The position numbers were made by a program, and so were the translations under genes. Below are positions 46,535 through 59,927 of a stretch of DNA of 64,000 nt, in pieces (the first letter of the stretch is position 1; every line of letters starts with the position of its first letter). Source of the stretch: Hoplostethus atlanticus (taxonomy: Eukaryota; Chordata; Actinopteri; Trachichthyiformes; Trachichthyidae); NCBI GenBank assembly GCA_034670405.1, contig JAXDDX010000012.1, forward strand, positions 7,412,001-7,476,000, in the 5' to 3' direction. The notes under the pieces are model-generated. The model searched no databases, was not told where the DNA came from, and saw only the letters and a list, made by a program, of their open reading frames with translations.

Positions 46535-46695
46535 AGAGGTGAGCTTGTGACTAGAAGGTTCTCATGTCAATCCCCCAGATTGGCTTCTAAAAATACAGTG
46601 GCTGGTGAATGAGCATTGCTCTCCTTTGCCTTCACCACTGTTATTGACACTTGACTCCCAACTGCTTCAGTGGAGATGCTCAGGGGCCTAGAGCA
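46535..46695 (+). repeat. Degenerate teleost tRNA-type SINE
   Basis: It shows 'ctagaaggttctcatgtcaa', a decayed B-box region, then 'cagattggct' and 'caactgcttcagtgg'. These are landmarks of the same family as the copy at 5590-5712 in atp6v1a. Confidence 0.5.
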
Positions 46696-47898
46696 GAGGA
46701 ACAACAGAGGTTTTTACTGGGCAGCTTCCAGGTGTGAATGTGTGTCTGAAAAAGATGAAAAAGTCGTATGCTCATTAAATCTGCCCTGAGTAAATAAGCC
46801 ATGATATTAAAAAAGATTTTATTCTGTTTGCAATTATTATCCGTTGCTCCATAGAACAGTTGAGTCCAAAGTTTTAATTGGAGTTTGAGGTCACTTGCAA
46901 TTAAAGTAGCTAATGATCAGTCGACATGATTGGGCTCCTGTTGATTATTCTTTTTGACAGATTCGTCAAGCCTGTGGCCGTTGACTGTAAGATGGAACTT
47001 CAATGATACTCATGGGGAAGTTTGGGCATTGCAGCAGCAATACTAAAAACATACAAAGAATAAGCATACAGCAAATGGGGTGTTTAAACGTAATGCAACT
47101 GTATTTTATAAAATTTAAAAGCAGTTAAAATTTTTGACGACCACCGTGCACGTTTAGTGCTAGTTAAAGCTCATGTTGGTCCAAAATGCCTCTTAGGTCT
47201 GGCTGTCAGCCTTTTAATTACACTACCAGCATTTGTGCACATACATCTCCATCCAGGAGGTTGACCTTTCTTTGTGAGGTGGACTGAAGCCTATGGTTAT
47301 GTGTGTGAATATACTATGCGTGTGTCTCGTTGACTGTGTGAGTGTGAGTGACAGTGGGCACAATTTCCATTTAAAAAGGGGTCTGAATGACACAGTCAGC
47401 AGGTGTCCCCATAGCTCATTTCAACCAATTATGCAGATGGAGGTGCTACTCCAGCAGATCACAAGTTTCCTCTCTCTCTCTCCACTCCTCTGGACAGCTT
47501 GGCTATGTAAGGAAGCCCTCACACTTATCTCACACTTCACATGGCAGCTAGATTGCTCTCCACGATTGTGGCAGCACAAAATTCAAACGATGAACTCAAT
47601 TGCTCTACCAGCAATACACTAACCCTTCAATAAAGCCAGTGGTTTGCGGTAGAATGGGGATTTAGATGGAAAGTATGTCCAGGAGGGTTTTATCAGAGGG
47701 ATTATATTGTCAAGGCAGACTACTGGAGGTCTGTATTTGTAGTATTTGCATTTGTCCGATTGAGAGACAAGTGATGCATTCAATCCTATGTAAGCTTGGA
47801 TCAGTACAGAAGCCTGAGCTCATTCACAACCACATTCACTCCAAATACAGAGTTATAAACTGTCAGTTTATATTTCACCCAGTCAGAAATAATCACAA

Positions 47899-48007
47899 AG
47901 TGTCACGGCTGAGATTCCCTTGGTATCTCCTGACCCCTGCTCTGTCCCCATGGTAACCCTTGAACCGCTGGTTGTTAAAACAGCTGGAGAGTTGCAGCCG
48001 TGACACT
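47899..48007. mobile_element. MITE-like element with 13-bp inverted ends
   Basis: The ends AGTGTCACGGCTG (47899-47911) and CAGCCGTGACACT (47995-48007) are perfect reverse complements around about 83 bp of interior. There is no coding sequence, and the flanking duplication is not clear. It could be a small non-autonomous DNA element or a structured region. Confidence 0.55.
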
Positions 48008-51000
48008 CGCCACTTGGCTAACGGTAAATGATTGCTCACTAAAGACGAGGGCAAATCCCTTATTACTTCCCTGATATATTTCAGAATTCATTTACACACA
48101 TAAATCATCAGGTGACAGTGTTCTAAATCAGCAGCGGCCTTCGTCCTCCGTCTGAGATACCCGATGTGAATATTTCATCAGGCTCCATGGTGAATGTAAG
48201 TTTAAGTACCCTGCCAGATTATAGAGGGAAGGACATAACACATTAATGCTCCAGACTAACGGGTTAACATACCTCATGCCCTTTTTGCGCTGGTGTAGTG
48301 CAGTTGTACATCTTAATGGGATGTGATATGAAATCTCTGAAGGCAGACTAGTTCCCTTTTTGAGATAGTTGAGATCCAGACAGTGTTTGGATGATAGTGC
48401 AGCACTGTGTTCCGTTTCTTTCTGGGTATCATGTTTAATTACTAGATTTTTGTACAAATCCACTTTATTTTCACACAAATGCACAGGGTTAAAATTGCAG
48501 GAGTGGAGTTCCTGCTGCAGAGCGATGTGGACCCTGAGAGCTAATTGTGCTGCGGCGATAGTTATTATCCAGGGGGCAAAATTCCTACAGAACATTATCT
48601 CTACTAATGGCTCTGCTTAAATGTATTGTATCTACTGCACCTTATTTGGAAAGCCTGTAAGTCACTGTTTGACTTTGCAAAGTTGGTAAAAACGTTGCGT
48701 TGACAAAAGTTTTGAGTCTAAATTATAATATTAGAAGGACACTCAATGTATGTGTATGGCTGGAACAAGCTTTCCATTTTTGTTGCTCCACTGCCCTAGA
48801 GGTCGCAGGAAGTTGAACAAAAGGTCAGCTATGTTCAGTTTAGTAGGACAGAGGATGGATGAAAAAGGTCACAAAGGATATGACCTTTACTCATGAGCGT
48901 CATCAGGTAGCACTGGAGGTGGGGAAGGGACGTCTCCTTCAGCATGATTTCTGCGCTGGGCTGCTTGTTGAAATGATAGGAGGGAGAGCTGTGTGAAGGG
49001 AAAGGGTGTTGGGTAAAACATTAGGCATATTATGAGAACAGCACATGTAATATGAGGTTAAATGGGACAAAGTGATGTACGGCTAACTGTGAAGTGTTTA
49101 TAGGTGGAGGTGTTTTCACAGATGCATTGCTGTTTCTGCAGCTTTGAAGCAGCCCTGCACAGGGAGCGGTGTTTGGGGAATTCTGCTTCTCCTGATGGCG
49201 TGATGCATATGGAATAGACTCTACGGGGGGTTGTTGATGTCATCTCTGTGTGGATTGTGAGGGGTTATTTGTGATGCAAGTTTAAGCTAGATTCAACTGT
49301 ATATTTGATTGACATTTTTACCGTTGCTTATTGCTTACGTGACGCCAGCTCCACAGAGACTGAAATCATGTGCAGGATAACAAACGTAATGAATGAATGT
49401 TGAATATATACATTATTGTCCTGCCGTCAATCTAACCACTCACACTGCAAATGATTTATTCATGCACCGAGCCTATCGAACCATAATTCAGGTGTCCTAC
49501 GTTGGTTGACATTACTTATTCATAAAATAAAGCCTGCCTCTCTTAGGATATAGAACATTCACGTGCCAGGGTGGAGGTAGGGATAAGAAAACAAGGGAAA
49601 CAGGTTAGCAACAATCTCAGAGGTCAGTAATCAGTAAACAGTAGTCGTTCCGCTCCATTCACGGTTTTTAGCAGAGGGGTGAAGCTGTGTAATGAGGTCA
49701 CAGAAAACATCACACACTCCGACGCCACTCAAACCGTCCTGTTCACATTAGCTCTGTGAAAAGCACTGACTATAAGATGCACTGTGGCCTTTCTCCTTTG
49801 TTCATGAGACAGAGAGGTAGGCATACATGAACACTTAGAGGAGGCTGAGCAGGTGCTGGCATCAACAATGATGTGACAATGAAATTAATATCAATGTTTT
49901 TGCTTGTAATGACAGCCTACAGGGTTGTTTTCTCAAGAGCGTGACTCAACATCTTGATGAGCTCACATGCAGAGCCTTGATTAAATAGTGATCACACTCG
50001 GGGTTTGGTCGCTCCTTGTAATGATGATGTGAAACATCATGCTCCAAGACACGAACAGGGAGGATTGCCCACTGTTGCATGGGCCACTTTGTGGTACTGC
50101 ATATGTGTACCCTCATTTCAGGGTGGTACAAACCCAAAGATACATAGAGATTTCACTTTTCTCTCATTTGCAGAACTGGCCTGGTATTCATAAAGCATAC
50201 AGAGAGACATAAAAGACAAAAGGGAGGAGAAAAGAAAGAAGGAGATGTGGGAATGAGGCCATTTTTGAGTGGGATAAGTATTGAGTATTGAGTATGGAGT
50301 CAGTCTCATCACTCTGCTCTTCAACCTGAGGTGTACTTTCTTCTTACCCGTTCACTTGGAGTTAGTAGGACAGAAACCGCAAGCAGAGAAGTTCACCGGG
50401 AACATTAAAAGCAGAGGTTATCACATCACACGTCTGTTTCTCAGCATGGGGGACAAATTCTGAGAGTTCCATATATTTCTAAGGTGCTCCTTTTTCAGGC
50501 TCCTCTTTTAAGGTTTTTATCATGGACACAGGACGGCACTGAACTGCGGCATGCATTACAATGGGGCAGCTTTTGTTGGCTTAACCTTTATGAAAAACTT
50601 TTGAGCCAGTCACAGCTCACTTGAATAGTAATCTCGAACTACAACCATAATACTTTGCCTCATTGCTCCAGACTGGAGGGTGTGTGTGTCTGTGTCTCTG
50701 TGAATGATGCAGTGTACAGGTTGAAGCAGGGCATAGAAATACTGGCACGAGTCTGTGACTCCATTGATTAAAAGGCTGTCAGACTGCCATGCACAGACAC
50801 AAATCTCTTCTGTCGTCCCCTACTCTCCACATCTCTTGTGTCCACCTCACTTACTCACCCCGACCTAGGACATCTTGCAGAGCAACGATGACAGCAGTGT
50901 GTGATGAGTAGTGTAGTGAAGAGTTGAGAATACACAGGGAAACAGAATCTATTTACCTCTTTTTCCCGGCATTTCAATTGCACCCACCTATCAAACCATC

Positions 51001-51694
51001 ACACTGAATTCATTTGAAATGTATAACGTGGGGCCACAGTATACCCACGTCCAATCAGCAGTGTACCAAGTGCCTCAAGCATCACTACACCACAGCAGTG
51101 TAACCCTTTCTGTGTTATGTGTCTGGGTTCAAGTAGCCTGTAAAATGTATTGTATGTATGTAGTGCACAGTACACGTGCTTGAATAAATGCTTCCACAGA
51201 TATTTATTTTAAGATTGTGAACAAAATGTGCTTGTTGACTGTGTATAAAAGCATAACCTTTGGAGGTTTGAATTCATACAGACAAAACGCAAAGGATGTA
51301 GAACGAATGTGCACAAACTAATGCACAATCTACATCTAACGTGACCAGAATATTAGGTCAGCCTGCTGGTCACCGAGGCCATATGGCTTTTGGATACCTG
51401 TGGGCTTAGCTGTTGCAACAACTCATATCTCTTTAGCACAAGTACACAAGTATTTCTCATTCAAAGGAGTTGCGTTGCTGCATTTTCAATCAAAAGACAT
51501 AAAATGCAACATATTGAGGTGATAACTTTGAGATAGACACAATTATAATCATTCTAATCAAAGCAAGTGCAGTGTTGTGAAATAATGCAACCAACACATT
51601 TGAGAAGTCCTCAAAGTCTTCTGGGAGTGAAGCTTTAGGGGTTTGGGCTTTCAAGGGATTTGAGATTTCTCTGGATTCAATAATTATTAATATA

Positions 51695-52684
51695 GCACAC
51701 AGTTACACACAGTCACACAGTTACACACAGTTACACATAGTCACACAGTTACACAGTTACACACAGTCACACATAGTCACACAGTTACACATAGTCACAC
51801 AGTTACACACAGTCACACAGTTACACATAGTCACACAGTTACACAGTTACACATAGTTACACAGTTACACACAGTCACACACAGTTACACATAGTCACAC
51901 AGTTATACATAGTCACACAGTCACACAGTTACACAGTTACACACAGTCACACAGTTACACAGTCACACAGTTACACAGTTACACACAGTCACACAGTTAC
52001 ACATAGTTACACAGTTACACACAGTCACACAGTTACACAGTTACACACAGTCACACATAGTTACACAGTTACACAGTTACACATAGTCACACAGTTACAC
52101 ACAGTTACACAGTTACACATAGTCACACAGTTACACAGTTACACACAGTCACACAGTTACACACAGTCACACAGTTACACATAGTCACACAGTTACACAG
52201 TTACACACAGTTACACATAGTCACACAGTTTCACACAGTTACACATAGTCACACAGTTACACAGTTACACATAGTCACACAGTTACACATAGTCACACAG
52301 TTACACAGTTACACATAGTCACACAGTTTCACACAGTTACACATAGTCACACAGTTACACAGTTACACATAGTCACACAGTTACACACAGTTACACAGTT
52401 ACACATAGTTACACATAGTCACACAGTTACAGTTACACATAGTCACACAGTTACACACAGTTACACAGTTACACATAGTCACACAGTTACACAGTTACAC
52501 AGTCACACAGTTACACAGTTACACATAGTCACACAGTTACACACAGTTACACAGTTACACATAGTCACACAGTTACACAGTTACACAGTTACACATAGTC
52601 ACAGTTACACACAGTTACACAGTTACACATAGTTACACAGTTACACAGTTTCACAGTCACACAGTCACACAGTCACACAGTTAC
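51695..52684. repeat. ~1-kb minisatellite of 8-10 bp units
   Basis: About 990 bases are built almost only from three short units: TTACACACAG, TCACACAG and TTACACATAG, in irregular order. A few variants such as TTTCACACAG and TTATACATAG also occur. Higher-order blocks (for example an ACATAGTCACACAGTTACAC step) recur, which indicates growth by unequal exchange of multi-unit blocks. There is no open reading frame of note. Confidence 0.97.
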
Positions 52685-53738
52685 AAAGTGTGTATATACA
52701 AAGGAGTAAAAAAATGGACTCCAAAAGAAATGAAAGCAAGGTAAGAACCATAAAAGTAAACCATAACATGGAGGTCAAAAACAATGAATAAAAGATAAGG
52801 TTTAGCTAGCCTAGGCTTCTCATGCAGCTCTGATGGTAAAGGCTGTTGGGTTTATTTACACCCCTGTCCCAAGGTGAAGGGGTTTGTGAGGGGAGAGACT
52901 GAAAACAATGCTTGTTTCAGACAGCCAAATGGCATTTTTTTGGGGGGGGGACTTCAAGAATTTATATCTCACCTGAAGGTCGGTTATCAAAGGTAGCTAT
53001 CGTTCCTGGTGTGTCACTGAAGACATCTATGCGGGCCCTTTAGGACTTGCTATTGCGAGGCATTGCCATTGCTGTGCCTGTGATGACTCATACCGATGTT
53101 TTCTCTGTGACTTGTTGTGGGTGCTGCTGATGTTTGCGCTCGCCTCACGCTTGCAGCTAGCTGGGTTGGGTTGTTACTGGAGATGTGGAGGTCAGACACA
53201 GAGTTAGCTTGGGGAGCCGGGATACAGCCTGCAGCTGAAGACGCACTGCATCTAGGCGCCCTCTGTCTGATTACCAAGTAAAATATACTACGTGTGTGTG
53301 CTCACATGTGTATTCACAAGGGTGTATGCTTGTACGTCTGTCTTCTTTTAAACATGTTCGTGAACATTGTTTTAATACAATCTGCATGTTCCACGCGAAT
53401 CGCCAGTGATGTTCTGGTTTTGGGAATAGGATGACAGTCCCTGGTTAGATGAAACGCTCTTCTACATGTCAGATACTCATTAGCCCTTCCAATAGAAGCT
53501 CCCTCTCCCCTCTGATTTAGCCTACATATCAACTGCCAGAGAGGAGGAGAGAAAAGAGGGAGGGAGGGAGGACAGTGCCCATGGGAAGTGGGGTAAAGAC
53601 AAAAGAAATGTTAAAGAAATGAACATTTAAAGTACAGAAATAGCAGGTTATAGATGAATGCAATAGCTGTGGGAAAAGAGCGGAACAGATAGGATAAATG
53701 TAATGTGTAGCTGTAGAAAATGTACTTTTGTGATGGAT

Positions 53739-53922
<184 letters not shown>

Positions 53923-55014
53923 TGGATCATGGTGGCGGCGAAAAGCAGAATATCAGAGAGAAGGTGTGAGTGAAAGAGAGGCAATTGGTATGAGAAATAG
54001 ACGGGGCCTCGGGGAACAGAAAGAGAGGATGCTGAGTAAAAGAAATTGATAGATGAGAGAAAGAGAGAGAGATTGAGTGAGTGTTTTAACACATCACATC
54101 AGTCTGAGTCCACTCTACTGTACAGTCACCAGCAATATGTGCAATAGCTGAGTATTTAAGTCCATTGTTGATTCCACCTACACTGCAATACCAGTGTTTG
54201 ACTATCACTGGTCCATGCAGTTACAGAGTACACACACACACACACACACACACACCACCTTTCAGTTACACTCAACTGTGCATCATCACTAATCAATCAA
54301 TACATGAGCGTCTGAGATACACGCACACCCACACACACACAATTACAAGGAGGAATGAGCCACAGATGGGACAATTCAAAGGGACTGACACAGGAGAAAG
54401 GAGGAGTGGGTTAAGGGTGGGGAGAAAAATAGATGTGTTTTGATTCAGTGCAGTATGGCTCTCAGACGCATTAGCTCTATGGAGGCACATGCACATCTCA
54501 CCTGGCAGGGAGAGGGACTGAGGGAGAGAAGATTGAAAGTGAGAGTGAGAAGGGAAGATAGCGAGAGAGGATAACTAAGTAGCAGGAAGTTGAAGCTGAT
54601 GAAGGTGAAAGGGCGAATCCAGATGCCATATCTGACATCGAGGCAGACGTGCTTGAATCAGAAGGCACCCGAGATCCCCGAATGAGGAAGGTAGTGAGGA
54701 AGAATGATGTTTTTGTTGTCCTTTACGGGCTCCTCTGTTGGCTGTGTGGTTGTGAATGTGGCTCGTGAAGGATGATAGGCGTCCTCGCCCTTTTTGTGGG
54801 AGTATTGGCAGCGTACTTAAAATGGATGATGGATGCGAGTGTGAAGTGTGTAATTAATGAGTCATTATGACATTTGGGTCTAATCATAATGTAATTATAA
54901 AGTATTCTGCTCTGCACTTACTCTGTGCCCTGTGGGGGGAAAATGCATGAAAACCAAGCCCATTCTTACTACATGTCCTTTGCTGTCTCACTCTGTCTCT
55001 CTCTTTCTCTGTCT

Positions 55015-55060
<46 letters not shown>

Positions 55061-57038
55061 CACACTTGAATGCACATTTTTCTCATAACCCACTCACACA
55101 GCAAGTTCCTCTCCCTCCCTGTCATCCCTGCCATTGCGGATGGGAGGTCTAGCTTTAATTGCTCAACAGATTGACAGAATAAGCCAGAATGAGCCCAGGT
55201 GCTGAGGGTCCAAAGTGAGGAAGGTGTGACCATGCATGGAATACATTACTTAAGCATGCCAAGTACTCATACAATATTGAACATGTGCCTCTGTCTAAAG
55301 AGCACAACTTATCTGCAGCTAAGTGCAAATTGCACATTATGTCTTTCCGTTTGGGCAAAATGATAATTTCATTGCTATAATTTCCTCTTTTTTCTCTAGT
55401 GTGGTTAAGGCAAAAAATGAATCAGCCTCGCTGGGGAAATAGAGGAGCTTGTGTATTGAGGCAGATTCTCCCAGTAAAGGATGGATTGTTAAATCCTCCT
55501 CAGATGGATCCTGATAGGTGTGGTGGGACCACTCTGCATCTATTTTTGCCTCTCCCCCTTTCTCCCCCTTTCTCCCCCTCTGCTCATTAATTCAATAGTA
55601 GCTCCCTGGTCGGACCTGGCCTGTAGATAATGGCCTGATAATCACCAGCTTACATTGTGATGCTAATTCACAGGGCAGGAGCGTTTCTCCTTTAATCTCT
55701 TCTACAGAAGTGGATCTAAAGAAACACATTACTCACATTAAAAGGTGTAAAAGTGTGTGTGTTTAGGTAATCATTCAAACTGCGTGCAAGGGTTTTTTAG
55801 GGGCTCATCAGTGCTTCCCTTAGCTAAGCAGAACCAAGCAACAAGCTTTGGCAGTGCCGGATCCTTAATACACTATTTTCATGCTTCAACATACCAATTT
55901 CAGAGCACTTGTTACAGACTTTCCCTGCTCTCCTTTCATCTCCACGTCACAGATCTTGATAGAAAGACAATGTTCTATCCATCTATATGTATGGTGTCCT
56001 ACTACAGGAATTACTTTGGAGGTCCTTCAAATGTCCCGTTTCCCCCTTTTCCACTGTGCATCAGTAACCACCTATAAGCGATTATATCAAATCAATCTAA
56101 ATAATTATCTCAAATCCTCCATCCTCCTCCTTGATCATGAAACACATTCTCCTCTCGAGACCTCTTCTTCTTTTCTTAAGTTCTTATCGCGGGAGATAGG
56201 GGGACGAGAGACGCAGCAGGGAATACATGAAGGAGTTGGGGGCAAGGCCTGCATATTTCACGGGTCGATACGACGCAGGGCGTTGCATGTATGTGCATGT
56301 GGACATCTACATACTATCAGAGCATGTTCCACAGACTGCTGGAGAAGATAACATAACAGAGTCTGGTCACGTCCACAAAATAACTACTGCTACACTGGTC
56401 AATTAATGCACAATGGAGCCCCCCGAGACCCGGCCAGGATTAAAGGGAACTCTGCCATAGCCACACAACAACTCTTACCATGGCCTGGATTACATGTGGT
56501 CTCGTGTGGCTGTTGAAGTGTTTGTGTTAAAATCTAAGATCTCAAGTTCTTAAAAAAATCATTTCAGTACTAATATGTGCAGAAAATAAAACAACAACAA
56601 CAACAACAACATTTCTCCTATTCCTAAGTACTGAAGATACCGTATGCTATAGTAGTGAGAGATTTTTTTGTTTTGCTTTTTACAAAGGTGATAAGACACG
56701 ATGGGTATTCCTTTAGTGTCCATTCTTTCATTTTCTGTATCATTTTGACTCCAGTTATTGTGAAGACATTGCAAAATCTTCCCTTCTCCTCATGTTGCAT
56801 ATCATCTTTGAAGGAAACTACGTAGGCAGGCTACTGCAGTGGAATTGGCCAGGACTATTCACACTGAAATCCAAACTTAATATAGAGATTACATATTGTA
56901 TTCCCTTTCCCCCACAAGCTATCTCCCAAAACTATGTTTATGTCTGTGTAGGCAAGTGTTTGAATAAAACCTTTCAATGCCTGAATGCATCAGGTTTACT
57001 GTGGCTATGCGCATTTGTCATTTTATGTGTGTGTATTT

Positions 57039-57069
<31 letters not shown>

Positions 57070-57199
57070 GGATATGCTCCATCTCTTGCTTTAATCCTCT
57101 GTAATTGGGTAACTTGTTTAAAGGGCTTTAAGTTCCCTCCTGGCCATATCATGCATTCATTAGAATCTAATGCTATTAACCTATCACCAGGGAAACCTT

Positions 57200-57241
<42 letters not shown>

Positions 57242-58748
57242 TACATGTGACAGACAACAGTGGATCACATGTTTTGGGTCTCTGTTTGCTTCAGACCCAA
57301 TAAGTCGTAGCCAAGAGAATTCAGTCACTTTAGATCTGAGAATAGATTGAACAGCTGAGAGAGAGAGCGGAGGGAGGATGATTATTATGCTGCTTTGAGA
57401 AACTGGTGAGAGGAAAGGGGTGGAAGACAGTGGTAGGACAATAGAGGGACAGATTGAATGTCAACCGAGGGGCGGCTACCCATCTCTGTAATCAACATCC
57501 TTCTCCATCATCATTAGCAACTAATAAAAACCTCAACTGGCCATCAAGTCTGTTTATCCACCAGAGGACATGTACAGAGAGAGAGAGGGAGAAAGTGTCT
57601 CATACCCATTAAGAGATAAGAAAGAGAAGGAGTAGACTTGTATATCCTCTTCCTCCTGAGACTCCCTGATAAACATGCATGCGGTGCCTCACATCCGTCT
57701 TTGTCCCGTAGAGTGTATCATCCGCGTCTAGCACGGTACCAAACATACTGAGCAGTAACAGCTAACCCTCCCTCTGCCTTTCACTCACTTGGTCTCCTTC
57801 ACTTTTGCAACTCCCCACACACTTTGACATCTTTGCGCACGTTCCACCACATGCACAAATAAGCACCTGCTTGTGCTTGCAGAGACATGCACACATCTAA
57901 CTCATGCATGCCGTGTAGCAAATCATGCAACCCCCAAACCACACAGACACCCATACATATATGAATACATACACTACATACATACATACATGAAAAGATA
58001 CATGCGTAAAGGTATGTACTGGAGCATAGCATTCATCATATTATGTACTGATGTAAGTTACATGAGGTCTTTGGGGTCTTTTAAGAGAGGAAACATAAAT
58101 TAATATGTTTTGGAAAATATAACTGATGTTTATATTAGTGGAAATTTGCCTTATGATTATCACCTAGCAGCGGTCTTAGTTTACCCACCTATTAATTCAC
58201 TAATACATAAACACACACACACACACACACACACACCTGCACACAGATATGACATCATTATAAGTAGTCTCGGTGGAGTGAGGGAGTGTCTATTGCAATG
58301 GCAGAAAACGTCATGGGAGCAGGTGTTTATCCCTCTCAGAGAAATAAGAGCGCTTGAGATCCTGGCCTGAAAACGACCCCTATCTCTCTCTCTCTCTCTA
58401 GCCATCCATCTATCTTTTCTCCAGCCATCTTTCTTCAGCTCATCCTGTTTCCTCATTCAGCTCTACTCCTCCCATCTCCTTGTTTTCTTAGTTCATTTTC
58501 CCTTTGGCTTTTCTTCTTCCTACTCAGCTCTCCCATCATCTCTTATCTCCCTTTGTGATTCTTTTCTCTGGCTTCATCCCTCTATTAATCCTCCTTCTGT
58601 CCTTCTGTTGTTCTTTCCTTAAATAATTCCTCTGTTTCTCTAAGAGAGTCACCCCATTTCCCGTTCACTCAGCTGGGTTCCTCCTGTGTGCTACTGCCCC
58701 AAATGCCAACTGGCTCTCTAATTCACTAATATGTGACGCTATCGCTTA

Positions 58749-58789
<41 letters not shown>

Positions 58790-59927
58790 CAAGTACTGTA
58801 TATATATGTGTGTGTATGTTTGTGTGTGAAAGATTGTGGGCATGCATGCATACAGATGATAGTCAGCCTGCAAATGTTCCACGTAACTTTATTTACAACA
58901 CATAGTAGCACATATTCCATCTATCACAACCCGCCCACTTTACAGTTTACAATCCTGTGTGATTTGTTATGATTACAAAGCTCCGCCTACAGTCATGCCT
59001 TCAAGGAAGCAGAAAGCAGCAGATCATCAGACCAGCCAGCAGGCAGCTCTAAATCACAGAGGTTTCTCAATAAACTCACAGTCCCGTCATGGACCATTTA
59101 AATTTCCTCCACTGTGCATCACATCAAAACCTCACGTTGTAATTCAAAAGACATCACATCAATATACATGATAATCTTCATAATGATTTGAGCCTTGTCA
59201 AGGACTCAGATGACTCTTTTGCAGCACAATTCAAATGAACGGCGTGGAAATTGTGATTTGTGCACGCATTGGTGAGTAACTGATGATGGGAGGGAGGGGA
59301 GGGAGTGAGTAACGTCAGTGACCCCACAAACTGCAGCAGAAGGCAGCCTCGGGATAAATGTGGCTCATAGACATAGATCAATTTATCTTCCTCAAATCTT
59401 CATCTTGGCTCCTAGCAGACTGCTTCCAAACTTGAATGAGTACAGAATTTAAAAATATTGGATGGTGGAGTGTAGTCACGAATCGAGGACTACAGTGGTG
59501 CATTGATCAGAAAGCAATGAACTGAGGGACTGTGTGGCTGAGCAGCACACATACTGTACATAACATATGCACAAATAAGTCCACACCTTGTTATATTAAT
59601 AAGACTGTACGTATTGTGAAGTTAGTATAAACAGGTTGAGGATTAATACTGTTCAAAGGGTGACCCAGCGCTCTTCAAAAACAATACTTTGACTTTGTAA
59701 AGTCTTTGTTGGAATAAATGTAAGAAAAGTAACAATCGTTTGTTGTCTGCATTTATTGCACACCACAGCGTGAGTTCATTTTCATGCTTCACATTGTCCT
59801 TGCTCTATATCTCCTGTATGACATGAAACAGGGATGCATGTCTTTGTCATGACCAGTGTACATCTACTGCATGGCCATTGCTGACTAAATGTACCAGTGG
59901 CCTGAGTGGCAGCACAAGTGCATGGCC

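Noticed and set aside
51695-52684. Possible CRISPR array
   Set aside because: It consists of short degenerate units with no unique spacers, in a vertebrate genome. It is a minisatellite.
56571-56615. Possible functional (CAA)n element
   Set aside because: A short simple repeat without other signal.
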